Assembly: GCA_021463165.1 (NCBI GenBank)
Contig: JAJTWY010000012.1
Location: 1-64,000 of the forward strand
DNA from: Pyrinomonadaceae bacterium
GTDB lineage: Bacteria > Acidobacteriota > Blastocatellia > Pyrinomonadales > Pyrinomonadaceae
Reading direction: 5' to 3'
DNA: 64,000 bases
Both the position numbers and the translations under genes were made by a program. Shown piece by piece: positions 26,729 through 34,679 of this stretch. A model generated the notes under the pieces. It was not told where the DNA came from. It saw only the letters and a program-made list of their open reading frames with translations, and made no database searches. The stretch's first letter is position 1, and every line of letters begins with the position of its first letter.

Positions 26729-27496
26729 TCAACTCTGATAAACGCCGTTTGCCGCTAGCTTCAATCCTTCGATCATCCGCCGATACGGGCCCGGGCCGTA
26801 GCTGATACGGGCAACGCCGAGTGCGGCCATTTCCTGATTCGACGGCGTATCGGCCATGACCATGATGTTCACCGGCAGCGACGAACGTGCGCAGATCGAT
26901 CGAATTAGCTCCGGATCCTTTAATCCGGGTGCGAACAAGCCGCTCGCACCTGCGTCCGCATAGGCCACACCTCGCTTGACGGCCTCTTCGAAATGCTCGC
27001 GGTGGGCCGGCGCGGCATTTTTTAGAAATACGTCCGTTCTGGCATTTATGAAAAGCGGAACTCCCTTCGCATTTGCGGCCGCGCGAATAGCTGCGATGCG
27101 CTCCGATTGTTCCTCGACGGAATACAGGCCTTCGCCGACGACGATCTGGTCCTCAAAATTGATCCCTATCGCTCCCGTGTCGATAACCTTTTCGATGTTG
27201 GTTTTGAGGGTATCGATGTCGGCCGAATAACCGCCCTCGAAATCGAGAGTGACGGGCAAGTCGACAGCGGAACAGATCCGTGCGATGTTCTCGAGGGCCA
27301 AGTTCATCGGCAAAGCCTCGCCATCTGAAAGCCCCTGCGCGGCCGCAACTGACCAACTGCCGGTGGCGATCGCCCTTGCGCCGGAATCGGCGACAGCCTC
27401 GGCACTGCCGGCATCCCAGATATTAAATAAGATGACCGGATCGCCGGAAATGTGTAGAGCGGCGAATTGCTCCGCCTTTTCTTGTTGTGATGACAT
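26729..27496 (-). CDS. Isocitrate lyase/PEP mutase family enzyme
   Basis: This 255-residue TIM-barrel protein has the family's Mg-binding and substrate loops: FNIWDAGSA, LDFEGGYS, INFEDQ and NARTDVF. It lacks the KKCGH motif of true isocitrate lyase and is the short form seen in 2-methylisocitrate lyase-like, carboxyvinyl-carboxyphosphonate mutase-like and oxaloacetate-hydrolase-like enzymes. The exact reaction cannot be assigned. The 48-residue Cys protein lies 61 nt upstream on the same strand. Confidence 0.82.
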   Translation of the reverse strand: MSSQQEKAEQFAALHISGDPVILFNIWDAGSAEAVADSGARAIATGSWSVAAAQGLSDGEALPMNLALENIARICSAVDLPVTLDFEGGYSADIDTLKTNIEKVIDTGAIGINFEDQIVVGEGLYSVEEQSERIAAIRAAANAKGVPLFINARTDVFLKNAAPAHREHFEEAVKRGVAYADAGASGLFAPGLKDPELIRSICARSSLPVNIMVMADTPSNQEMAALGVARISYGPGPYRRMIEGLKLAANGVYQS

Positions 27497-27557
27497 CTAT
27501 CTTCTCCGAAGATCGAGAATGCCCGGCCGCGGACCGGGCGGTCTCGAGATACTAACA

Positions 27558-27704
27558 TTACGCCGTCGCCGCTTTGGCATGGTCGGCGATCGCCTGCGTC
27601 GCGCATTCGTCACAGCAAACTGTGATCTCCTTTCCCGCGACCGTTACCTTTACGCCACCGTCTTTGATCTCCCAATCGCAGACCGGGCATTTCGATTCAG
27701 CCAT
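27558..27704 (-). CDS. 48-residue Cys-rich metal-binding protein
   Basis: This is a short gene with a perfect GGAGG (minus strand, at 27713-27717) about 8 nt before the ATG. The product starts MAESKCPVCDWEIKDG and continues through EITVCCDECATQAI to a stop. CPVC and CCDEC make a small zinc-ribbon or treble-clef-like site similar to TRASH/YHS-type metal sensors or chaperones. It is likely a metal carrier or a small regulator. The strong ribosome binding site and regular Cys spacing support a real gene. Confidence 0.75.
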   Translation of the reverse strand: MAESKCPVCDWEIKDGGVKVTVAGKEITVCCDECATQAIADHAKAATA

Positions 27705-27777
27705 TTTTTTATCCTCCATTTCTTGATCTATGAAAACCTTCGGTTTCCATGTTTCGAGAGTAATGGTGGCGAAAAAT

Positions 27778-28725
27778 TCAGGCTATCAGATTCTTGCTCA
27801 TTTCGCGGATGGCCTTTACCGTTTGTCTCCGTCTTACCGCAGACGGGGTCTCGCCAAATTCCCGCCGGAAAACATCCGTAAAATGGCTGTGGCTCGAAAA
27901 TCCCAAATCGAGCGCGATCTCGGTGATCTCGATCTTCGGATCGGCGATCCGCTCGAGCGCCGCACGCAGCCGAAGGATGGTGAGGTATCGATGGATCGGC
28001 ATTCCGGTCTGCTGGTGAAAGATGCGAGCAAAGTTGAATGGCGATGCATTCACGGCCGCGGCGACATCATCGAGGGTCACGGCCTCGGACATTCGCGAAG
28101 CGAGATAGGTCTTCGCTGCTTCCGTGCGTTCGCCATGATCGGCAATTGTCGAGGCTCGTCGGCGCGGTCTTGATCCATAACGCTCGAAGGCATCCTCGAT
28201 GACATCCGCAACGAGCTGCAAACCGGTCGCATCGGCCCAAAGTGGTTCTAGCGGTTCGGCGGATTCGAGACGGCGGACAAATTCGCGGTGCCGCCAAAAA
28301 ATAGAGGCCTCGCACGGGCCGGTAACGAACGGGAACGGCTGGTCCGGCCGCTCATCTATCGCCGGATCGAGTTCGCGGATGATGTCATTCAGGATCGATT
28401 GGGCGACATTGAAAGTCGTCCCTCGGTCACCGCAATCGGCCGGATGGCTGACCCGATAGACCGAGTCCTTGCTGAAAAACACCGCTTGATTCACATCCGC
28501 CGTGATGTGTCTTTTGCCGAAATGCTTCGAGAAAGCTCCATGCCGCATCAGGACAATGCCATTCACATCGGAGCTCTCCTCGGCCGACTGGCCGCATGCT
28601 TCGTGCCGGCATATATAATCGCGGACGCTGATCATCGGGCTGTCGTACAGCGTTCGAAACGTCAGCAGTTCCGGGTCGGGCTTTTCCACAGCGATATCGT
28701 AAACACGTCGCCGCAAGATAATCAA
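27778..28725 (-). CDS. AraC-family transcriptional regulator
   Basis: The product is 315 residues. The C-terminal ~100 hold two AraC helix-turn-helix motifs: VTLDDVAAAVNASPFNFARI and ITEIALDLGFSSHSHFTDVF, then FRREFGETPSAVR. The N-terminal ~190 residues are the ligand-binding part with no recognisable family beyond a cupin-like start. It is divergent from the cytochrome gene (78 nt apart), which it could regulate along with itself. The inducer is unknown. Confidence 0.88.
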   Translation of the reverse strand: MIILRRRVYDIAVEKPDPELLTFRTLYDSPMISVRDYICRHEACGQSAEESSDVNGIVLMRHGAFSKHFGKRHITADVNQAVFFSKDSVYRVSHPADCGDRGTTFNVAQSILNDIIRELDPAIDERPDQPFPFVTGPCEASIFWRHREFVRRLESAEPLEPLWADATGLQLVADVIEDAFERYGSRPRRRASTIADHGERTEAAKTYLASRMSEAVTLDDVAAAVNASPFNFARIFHQQTGMPIHRYLTILRLRAALERIADPKIEITEIALDLGFSSHSHFTDVFRREFGETPSAVRRRQTVKAIREMSKNLIA

Positions 28726-28803
28726 CCTTGGGCCCGACGGCGTTTGAAATCTATAAAGCTTGGAATTAAACTCTAGAACACCACGGGAGATGCAGCCGGT
28801 ATT

Positions 28804-29157
28804 ATGATCCAGTCGATGAAGCTCGCTTTAGTTGTTGCCGGCCTTGCAGGCGGTATTTTGATGATTGCCAAAGGCCCTTCCACCTCCGCGGCGTCCGTCG
28901 GGCCGGCTGAGAACGCAGCCTCGCGGACTCTCTATCGCACCCACTGCGCGGAATGTCACGGGAATGACGGCCGCAGCAACACCAAACGCGGACGCGAGAC
29001 CGAGGCGAACGACCTGACCGATCCCGGTGTGAAGGCAAACGCCCACGACAAGAACGTTCGGATCATCACTAACGGAAAAGGCGAAATGCCCAGCTTCAAG
29101 CGTAAGCTCTCGGCCGCACAGATCGCCTCGATCGCCCGGTATATCAAAAATCTCTAG
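28804..29157 (+). CDS. Small c-type cytochrome
   Basis: The product is 117 residues. A signal peptide (~1-30) is followed by one heme c site CAECH (48-52). M95 in KGEMPSF is the likely axial ligand, in the position typical of class I, c6-like cytochromes. It ends SIARYIKNL. It is probably periplasmic or membrane-tethered by an uncleaved helix and passes electrons between respiratory complexes. No oxidase or dehydrogenase gene is near. Confidence 0.85.
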   Translation: MIQSMKLALVVAGLAGGILMIAKGPSTSAASVGPAENAASRTLYRTHCAECHGNDGRSNTKRGRETEANDLTDPGVKANAHDKNVRIITNGKGEMPSFKRKLSAAQIASIARYIKNL

Positions 29158-29192
29158 CCCGATCGCCGAAAGCTCAGGCCAGCCGGTTCTGC

Positions 29193-30590
29193 CTAGTTCA
29201 ACTCTATCGACCCCAGCACATTATTGAATGTACGGGCATAAGCGTTTGCTTCGTTCGCCGGAACAACGGTGACAGCGTAAAACAGCGAGCCGTCGCGCAT
29301 TCGCGTAGTGTAAATGTTTACGACTTCGGTACTTCCGGTAACAGGCGACTGTCCTGCCAGTTGGATGGTCATACCTTGTCGTCCCGCCAGGCTCCTGCTC
29401 GTGAGCCGGGTTTGCTGACGCAGGTATGAATTGCCCTGGAGCGTTTCGTTTACGTAATTTTCCGTATCCGTCCGCAGCGAGCCGTTCGAGCCAGGGAAGA
29501 TACCGATCATCATGCCGTGCGTGATGCCCTGGTCGCCGTACGCGCCTTCCGGTGCGAACTGCGCGCCGTTCTGGCCGCCGAATTCGCGCCAATTATCAGG
29601 TATCCAAACCCGAACAAAGCTTGATCCGCTGTATTCCTTTGGCTGCGACGACGGGTACGGCACGTTTCGCGAGTAGCGTCCGCCGGCGGTCGGATTTTCC
29701 GTTGCCCCACCGCCCTGCTTCTGGATCTGAGCCATTGTTCGGGCCGGTGGCATGGACCGGAACTTGGATTGAACGCGTTCAAAATCACGAGTGAACTTGA
29801 TCGGGTTGGGCGAAATGCGGAGGTATTGAGCCTCGCGGTTTATCTTCTGGTAACGATTTCCCGGATCTGGATGGCTGCTCAGCCATTCCGGGGCGCCGCG
29901 GCTTCCCTCGCCCGCGATCGTCTGGAAAACATTCGCCAGGTCATGCGGATCATATCCGGCATCAGCCATTATCTGCGCCCCGAGTGTGTCGGACTGGGTT
30001 TCATATTCACGGCTGTATTTCGTCTGCCAGGCCATCGCCGCCGCGGCCCCAAGCTGCGCGCCAGTATTGCCGCCGAGTATCGCCCCGCCGAGGATAAGGC
30101 CGATAGTACCAAGCGTATTCTTAGCACTGCTCTGCTTGGTCGCCTGGGCGGTCGCATGCCGAAGAGCAACGTGGCTTATCTCATGAGCCATTACGCCCGC
30201 GAGTTCACCTTCGTTCTTAGCCGCCTGCAGCATCCCGCGGTTGACGTACATCGGCCCGCCGGGCAGAGCAAACGCGTTGAGATCGCTCGCGTTCACCCAC
30301 TTGAACTGATAGTTGAAGGCCGGTTGATTGAACCGCCGAGGGATCGAGCGAACGAGCCTTTCACCGACCCTTCGAAGATATGCATCCGCTTCCTGGTCAT
30401 AGATGATCGGGAACTGCTTCTCAACTTCCGCCGCCGCCTGGTTGCCGAGCCTGACGTCGTCCTGGACCTTATACTTGTTTTTCGGCGCCACGACCTGCGT
30501 TTGCTGCGCGAGGGCCGCAACCGGCAGCATCACGAGTGCAGCCGCTAGCGCAAAGACGGTCATCCGTTGCGAAATCGATATTCTCTCCAT
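29193..30590 (-). CDS. Exported M48-family metallopeptidase
   Basis: The 465-residue product starts with a signal peptide (~1-30, ending ALAQQ). The zinc motif HEISH is at 136-140, and the third ligand region ETQSDTLGAQ follows. The domain order resembles the periplasmic BepA/YfgC-type protease (chaperone-protease for outer-membrane proteins), but the C-terminal part is not TPR. Residues ~300-465 form a separate beta-rich domain with no family that I recognise. It likely does envelope quality control. Confidence 0.88.
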   Translation of the reverse strand: MERISISQRMTVFALAAALVMLPVAALAQQTQVVAPKNKYKVQDDVRLGNQAAAEVEKQFPIIYDQEADAYLRRVGERLVRSIPRRFNQPAFNYQFKWVNASDLNAFALPGGPMYVNRGMLQAAKNEGELAGVMAHEISHVALRHATAQATKQSSAKNTLGTIGLILGGAILGGNTGAQLGAAAAMAWQTKYSREYETQSDTLGAQIMADAGYDPHDLANVFQTIAGEGSRGAPEWLSSHPDPGNRYQKINREAQYLRISPNPIKFTRDFERVQSKFRSMPPARTMAQIQKQGGGATENPTAGGRYSRNVPYPSSQPKEYSGSSFVRVWIPDNWREFGGQNGAQFAPEGAYGDQGITHGMMIGIFPGSNGSLRTDTENYVNETLQGNSYLRQQTRLTSRSLAGRQGMTIQLAGQSPVTGSTEVVNIYTTRMRDGSLFYAVTVVPANEANAYARTFNNVLGSIELN

Positions 30591-30726
30591 AGTTCCTCCA
30601 ACTAGCCTGTTGTCAAGATTCTAATGCCCGGAGCTTGAGACCACAAACTCCGGGCCGGGGCTTTGCTGTGATGAATCGCCTCCGTCCCCGAGTTCGCCGT
30701 AAACGCCTCGACGCTATTTCGTCGGA

Positions 30727-30746
30727 ATGTTAACAAGATGTTACAG
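30727..30746 (+). promoter_or_regulatory. Candidate Pho box upstream of phoU
   Basis: ATGTTAACA (30727-30735) and ATGTTACAG (30738-30746) are near-identical and start 11 nt apart, the spacing used by PhoB/PhoP response regulators. A TATAAT at 30785-30790 lies about 40 nt downstream. The genes that follow are phosphate genes, which makes a Pho-regulon operator plausible. Confidence 0.4.
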
Positions 30747-30835
30747 ACCGTCGTGCCGTCACGTCCGCGTTCGCGGGAGTTCAGTATAATTGACTTTCTT
30801 TGACGAGGGCCTGCTACGGGATCGGGCATCTAGTT

Positions 30836-31567
30836 ATGAGCGAACTAACCCATCTGTCATCGTTTGAACCAGCTGCCGGTGCTGCTGGGGGCGAGCCGCG
30901 TTCGTCGATGGCAACTAGCGAGAAGATAGTTCAGCTCGACCTACTGCGCGACAGGATCCTTCTTTTGGGCGGTAAGACCGAGGAAGCCGTCGATCGGGCG
31001 ATCCGTTCGCTTACCGAGCGAAATAGCGACCTCGCACGCGATGTTTGCGAGAACGACAGCAGGATCGACCAGATGGAGTTGGAGATCGACCGATTGTGCA
31101 TAGATATCCTCGGGTCACAGCAGCCCACGGAGCACGACCTTCGGTTGGTCGTATCGGTTGCGAAAATAACCCCGATACTTGAGCGAATTGCCGACCATGC
31201 GGCGAGTATTGCCGAGGCCGCGTTGATACTGAATAACGAACCGCAGATCGACAGCTATATCGAGCTTTCGCGGATGGCCGAGATCGCATCGGCGATGCTG
31301 AGCGAGGCACTCAACGCCTTCACGGCCGAGGACGCCTCAGCTTCACGCGAGATCATTGCCCGCGACCTGACCTTGGATGAATATTATGGCCGTGTTTTCG
31401 AGGGCCTGATCCGAACGCTGACAGGCAATCCTGCGGCCGCCAACGGGGCAGCGAGGCTTTTGTTTGTTGCGAAACACATCGAGCGCATTGGTGATTACGT
31501 CAAGGACATTTGCGAACTGAATGTTTATTTGACCGAAGCCGTATTCATCAAGCACAGCTCCTATTGA
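30836..31567 (+). CDS. phoU: PhoU-family phosphate regulator
   Basis: From the ATG at 30836 the product is 243 residues. Two PhoU helical bundles with the EXDXXXD-type metal motif are visible (DSRIDQMELEIDRLCIDIL; later ARDLTLDEYYGRVFEGLIRT and HIERIGDYVKDICE). PhoU restrains phosphate uptake and PhoR signalling. It precedes the DUF47 and Pit genes, with no Pst genes here, so it may act on the Pit system. A terminator lies between phoU and the next gene. Confidence 0.9.
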   Translation: MSELTHLSSFEPAAGAAGGEPRSSMATSEKIVQLDLLRDRILLLGGKTEEAVDRAIRSLTERNSDLARDVCENDSRIDQMELEIDRLCIDILGSQQPTEHDLRLVVSVAKITPILERIADHAASIAEAALILNNEPQIDSYIELSRMAEIASAMLSEALNAFTAEDASASREIIARDLTLDEYYGRVFEGLIRTLTGNPAAANGAARLLFVAKHIERIGDYVKDICELNVYLTEAVFIKHSSY

Positions 31568-31572
31568 ATATG

Positions 31573-31607
31573 TATGCGGCAATTATGATCTGCCGCATAA
31601 GTTTTTT
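31573..31607 (+). terminator. Rho-independent terminator between phoU and the DUF47 gene
   Basis: Nine-base arms 31573-31581 and 31591-31599 pair perfectly around a 9-nt loop and are followed by six T residues (31602-31607). It likely separates phoU from the DUF47-pit unit or attenuates read-through. Confidence 0.85.
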
Positions 31608-31647
31608 GGGCCTTAGTTTATAAGTTTAGCTATCGGAGATAACCACA

Positions 31648-32268
31648 ATGGGTTTTAGCTTTTTGCCAAAAGAAGACAAGTACTTTGCGCTCTTCTCCCA
31701 AATGGGAGGAAAGCTGCAAGAGGCTGCGGGGATCCTGGTTGAGATGATGGAGGCGGCGGATACCGACTTTGAATCGCTGTCAAAACGGATCAAGCACGTA
31801 GAACACGAGTGCGATGAGCTCACGCACACCGTAACAACCAAGCTCAACAGCTCGTTCATCACCCCGTTCGACCGCGAGGACATTTACACATTGTCGGTCG
31901 CACTGGATGATGTTTGCGACTATATCGATGCCGCGGGACGCGCGGTCGTAATGTACAACATCCACGAGATCGACCCGCACGCCGTCAAGCTGGCCGAGAT
32001 ACTCAAGAAACTTACCATCGAGATCCATTCCGCGGTCGCCCTGCTTGAACATGGGAAAGGTATGGGCCCGCATCTGCTCGAGATCCAGAGGCTCGAGAAC
32101 GAAGCAGATGACGCCTATTTCCGGGCGATGGCCGAGCTCTTCAAGAATTCGTCTGACCCGCTGAACATCATCAAGTGGAAGGAACTCTACGAAATTCTCG
32201 AAAGCGGTACCGATCGGTGCGAGAGTGTCGGGAACATCATTGAGAGCATCGTCCTAAAACATAATTAA
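31648..32268 (+). CDS. DUF47/PhoU-like Pit accessory protein
   Basis: The product is 206 residues, all-helical, with a PhoU-like pattern (FESLSKRIKHVEHECDELTH, SFITPFDREDIYTLSVALDD, LENEADDAYFRAMAELF). DUF47 proteins almost always sit directly before a Pit phosphate transporter and are thought to regulate it from the cytoplasmic side. Here the pit gene starts 28 nt later, so the two are an operon. Confidence 0.92.
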   Translation: MGFSFLPKEDKYFALFSQMGGKLQEAAGILVEMMEAADTDFESLSKRIKHVEHECDELTHTVTTKLNSSFITPFDREDIYTLSVALDDVCDYIDAAGRAVVMYNIHEIDPHAVKLAEILKKLTIEIHSAVALLEHGKGMGPHLLEIQRLENEADDAYFRAMAELFKNSSDPLNIIKWKELYEILESGTDRCESVGNIIESIVLKHN

Positions 32269-32295
32269 GGCCCAGCGGCCCGAGTCAAATTTCTT

Positions 32296-33372
32296 ATGGA
32301 TGTTCAAAGTGCAGCATTCGGACTGGTCGTCTTGATCATTGTCGTGGCATTGATCTTTGACTACGTCAACGGATTTCATGACGCCGCAAATTCTATCGCT
32401 ACGGTCGTCGCCACTCGTGTCCTTTCGCCGGGCGTCGCCGTTGCCTGGGCCGCATTTTTCAACTTTATCGCGTTTCTTGTTTTCGGCACGGCGGTCGCAA
32501 AGACGATCGGCGGCGATATGGTCAATATCGCCAAGATCGAGGGCGGCGATCAGCTCTTCGTACTGCTCGCGGGCGTTGTCGGCGCAACGATCTGGAACTT
32601 GATCACCTGGTACCTCGGCCTTCCAACATCGAGCTCGCACGCCCTGGTCGGTGCCTATGCCGGAGCGGCGATGACGGCGTTTGCGTATCAGACCGGCCTT
32701 GATAATCCGCTGCTCGTGCTCAAGGCGGAAGGCTGGCTCAAGACCCTCTCGTTCATCGTTCTCTCGCCCCTGATCGGGATGGTCATCGGATTCATCCTGA
32801 TGGTCGCGGTCTACTGGATCTTCCATCGCATCTCGGTCCACAAGGTTGACAAGATATTCCGTGTCGGACAGCTCTTCTCGGCCGGGGCCTACTCGCTCGG
32901 CCATGGCGGAAACGATGCTCAGAAGACAATGGGTATCATCACCATCGCCCTTGTCGCCGGCGGCTATCTTCAAATGATGCCGGACGGGAAACTGCCCGAA
33001 GTTCCTCTTTGGGTGGTGATCGCCGCGAACGGCGCGATCGGTCTCGGAACGTTGTCGGGCGGCTGGCGCATCGTCAAAACAATGGGGACCAAGATCGTCA
33101 AGCTGCAGCCTGTAGGCGGTTTTTGCGCAGAAACGGCGGGAGCTTTAACGCTTTTCGGTGCAACGGCGGCCGGCATTCCGGTTTCTACAACTCACACGAT
33201 AACCGGCGCCATCGTCGGAGTTGGATCGGCAAAGCGTTTTTCCGCAGTCAAATGGGGCGTCGCTGGCCGAATAGTTTGGGCCTGGGTGCTGACCATTCCT
33301 ATGGCTGCGGTGATCGCAGCGATAACTTACGGCGTCGTCCTTATTATCGAGAAGTTGGCCGGAGTTATCTAG
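32296..33372 (+). CDS. pit: Low-affinity inorganic phosphate transporter (Pit family)
   Basis: The 358-residue integral membrane protein has about ten helices and both PiT signatures: GFHDAANSIATVVATR near the N-terminus and GGNDAQKTMG near residue 205, with the second repeat containing TTHTITGAIVGVG. PiT carriers symport metal-phosphate with protons. It follows the DUF47 gene in one operon. The upstream Pho-like box may link the locus to phosphate starvation. Confidence 0.93.
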   Translation: MDVQSAAFGLVVLIIVVALIFDYVNGFHDAANSIATVVATRVLSPGVAVAWAAFFNFIAFLVFGTAVAKTIGGDMVNIAKIEGGDQLFVLLAGVVGATIWNLITWYLGLPTSSSHALVGAYAGAAMTAFAYQTGLDNPLLVLKAEGWLKTLSFIVLSPLIGMVIGFILMVAVYWIFHRISVHKVDKIFRVGQLFSAGAYSLGHGGNDAQKTMGIITIALVAGGYLQMMPDGKLPEVPLWVVIAANGAIGLGTLSGGWRIVKTMGTKIVKLQPVGGFCAETAGALTLFGATAAGIPVSTTHTITGAIVGVGSAKRFSAVKWGVAGRIVWAWVLTIPMAAVIAAITYGVVLIIEKLAGVI

Positions 33373-33421
33373 CCCGCTTCTCGCCTTGCTTTGACCTGTG
33401 CGAAAGCGCAATGATTTCGGT

Positions 33422-34531
33422 ATGTCAGCCGTTCTCGATGAGCCACTAGTCCTCGAAGATTTTCTCCTGATGTCCGATGCCGATATTGCCGAGAGCATCG
33501 AGTCGGCGCGGCGCGAACTCGGGCCTCGTGTTGTGATCCTCGGCCATCATTATCAGCGCGACGATGTGATCAAGCATGCCGACCTGACGGGTGATTCTTA
33601 TCAATTGTCGGTAATGGCTTCGCAGACGCAGGCTGAATATATCGTCTTCTGCGGCGTACATTTCATGGCCGAATCCGCCGATATCGTCGGAAAGGATTTT
33701 CAGCGTGTCATCCTGCCCGATCTCGGGGCCGGATGCTCGATGGCGGATATGGCGTCGATCGATCAGGTCGAGGATGCGTGGGAGCAGCTCCGCGAGATCG
33801 GAGTTCTCAAAAATAGGGTCGCGCCGATCACCTACATGAATTCCACCGCCGCGATCAAGGCCTTCTGCGGCAGGAACGAGGGTGTCGTTTGCACCTCGTC
33901 GAACGCCGTTCCGCTCTTCGACATATATCTCAAGCAGTACGACAAGATGTTCTTCTTCCCGGATCAGCATTTAGGGAGAAATACCGGTGCAAAGTTCGGC
34001 ATCCCGCTCGAAAAAATGGTCTTGTGGAATCCGCACGAGGAACTTGGCGGGAATACAGAAGAGCAGCTTCACGACGCCAAACTCATCCTCTGGCGAGGCC
34101 ATTGTTCGGTCCACGGTCGTTTCAAGGCATGGCATGTTGATAAGATCAGGGAAGAACACCGGGGAATGAAGGTCCTCGTCCACCCGGAATGTCCGCGTGA
34201 GGTTGTCGAAAAGAGCGATCTTGACGGTTCGACATCGTACATCATCAAAACCGTCGAAAACTCGCCGCCAGGCTCAAAATGGGCGATCGGCACCGAGGTA
34301 AACCTCGTTAACAGGTTGCAGGCGAGATTTCCAGACAAGGAGATCCGTCTCCTCGCTCCGGATCTCTGCATGTGCGCGACGATGTACCGTATCGCCCCGC
34401 AGAATTTGGCGTGGGCGATGGACAACCTCCTCAACGGCATCGTGGTAAACGAGATCGCCGTTGACCAAGAGACAAAACATTTTGCAAATGTCGCCCTGCA
34501 GAGAATGATCGATTTTACTGAGAAGAAGTGA
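33422..34531 (+). CDS. nadA: Quinolinate synthase A
   Basis: From the ATG at 33422 the product is 369 residues; an upstream GTG at 33398 is possible. NadA condenses iminoaspartate and dihydroxyacetone phosphate to quinolinate for NAD synthesis, using a 4Fe-4S cluster. Visible are the substrate loop ILGHHYQRDD, FCGVHFMAESADI, CTSSNA and the Cys pair in CMCATMY. No nadB or nadC is near. The start chosen follows the nearest plausible spacing after the pit gene. Confidence 0.92.
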   Translation: MSAVLDEPLVLEDFLLMSDADIAESIESARRELGPRVVILGHHYQRDDVIKHADLTGDSYQLSVMASQTQAEYIVFCGVHFMAESADIVGKDFQRVILPDLGAGCSMADMASIDQVEDAWEQLREIGVLKNRVAPITYMNSTAAIKAFCGRNEGVVCTSSNAVPLFDIYLKQYDKMFFFPDQHLGRNTGAKFGIPLEKMVLWNPHEELGGNTEEQLHDAKLILWRGHCSVHGRFKAWHVDKIREEHRGMKVLVHPECPREVVEKSDLDGSTSYIIKTVENSPPGSKWAIGTEVNLVNRLQARFPDKEIRLLAPDLCMCATMYRIAPQNLAWAMDNLLNGIVVNEIAVDQETKHFANVALQRMIDFTEKK

Positions 34532-34537
34532 TCAGCG

Positions 34538-34572
34538 GAAAGGGGAACCGCGTCTCCCCTTTCCCTATTTCC
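34538..34572 (+). terminator. Terminator after nadA
   Basis: A perfect 10-bp stem (34538-34547 and 34556-34565) with an 8-nt loop lies 6 nt after the stop and is followed by a short CT-rich stretch. The T-tract is weak. Confidence 0.55.
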
Positions 34573-34679
34573 CCTGCGTGCGGCTTGCTGTCAGCCAGTC
34601 TATTTTTTCCAACCCTCGATCATGAGAAGCGCATCACACCGCTTCTCCCGATCATTGGCGACCTTTTCAGGAGGAGATC

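Noticed and set aside
30785-30790. TATAAT before phoU as a complete promoter
   Set aside because: There is no -35 hexamer at normal spacing, so I mention it only as a possible -10 next to the Pho-like box.
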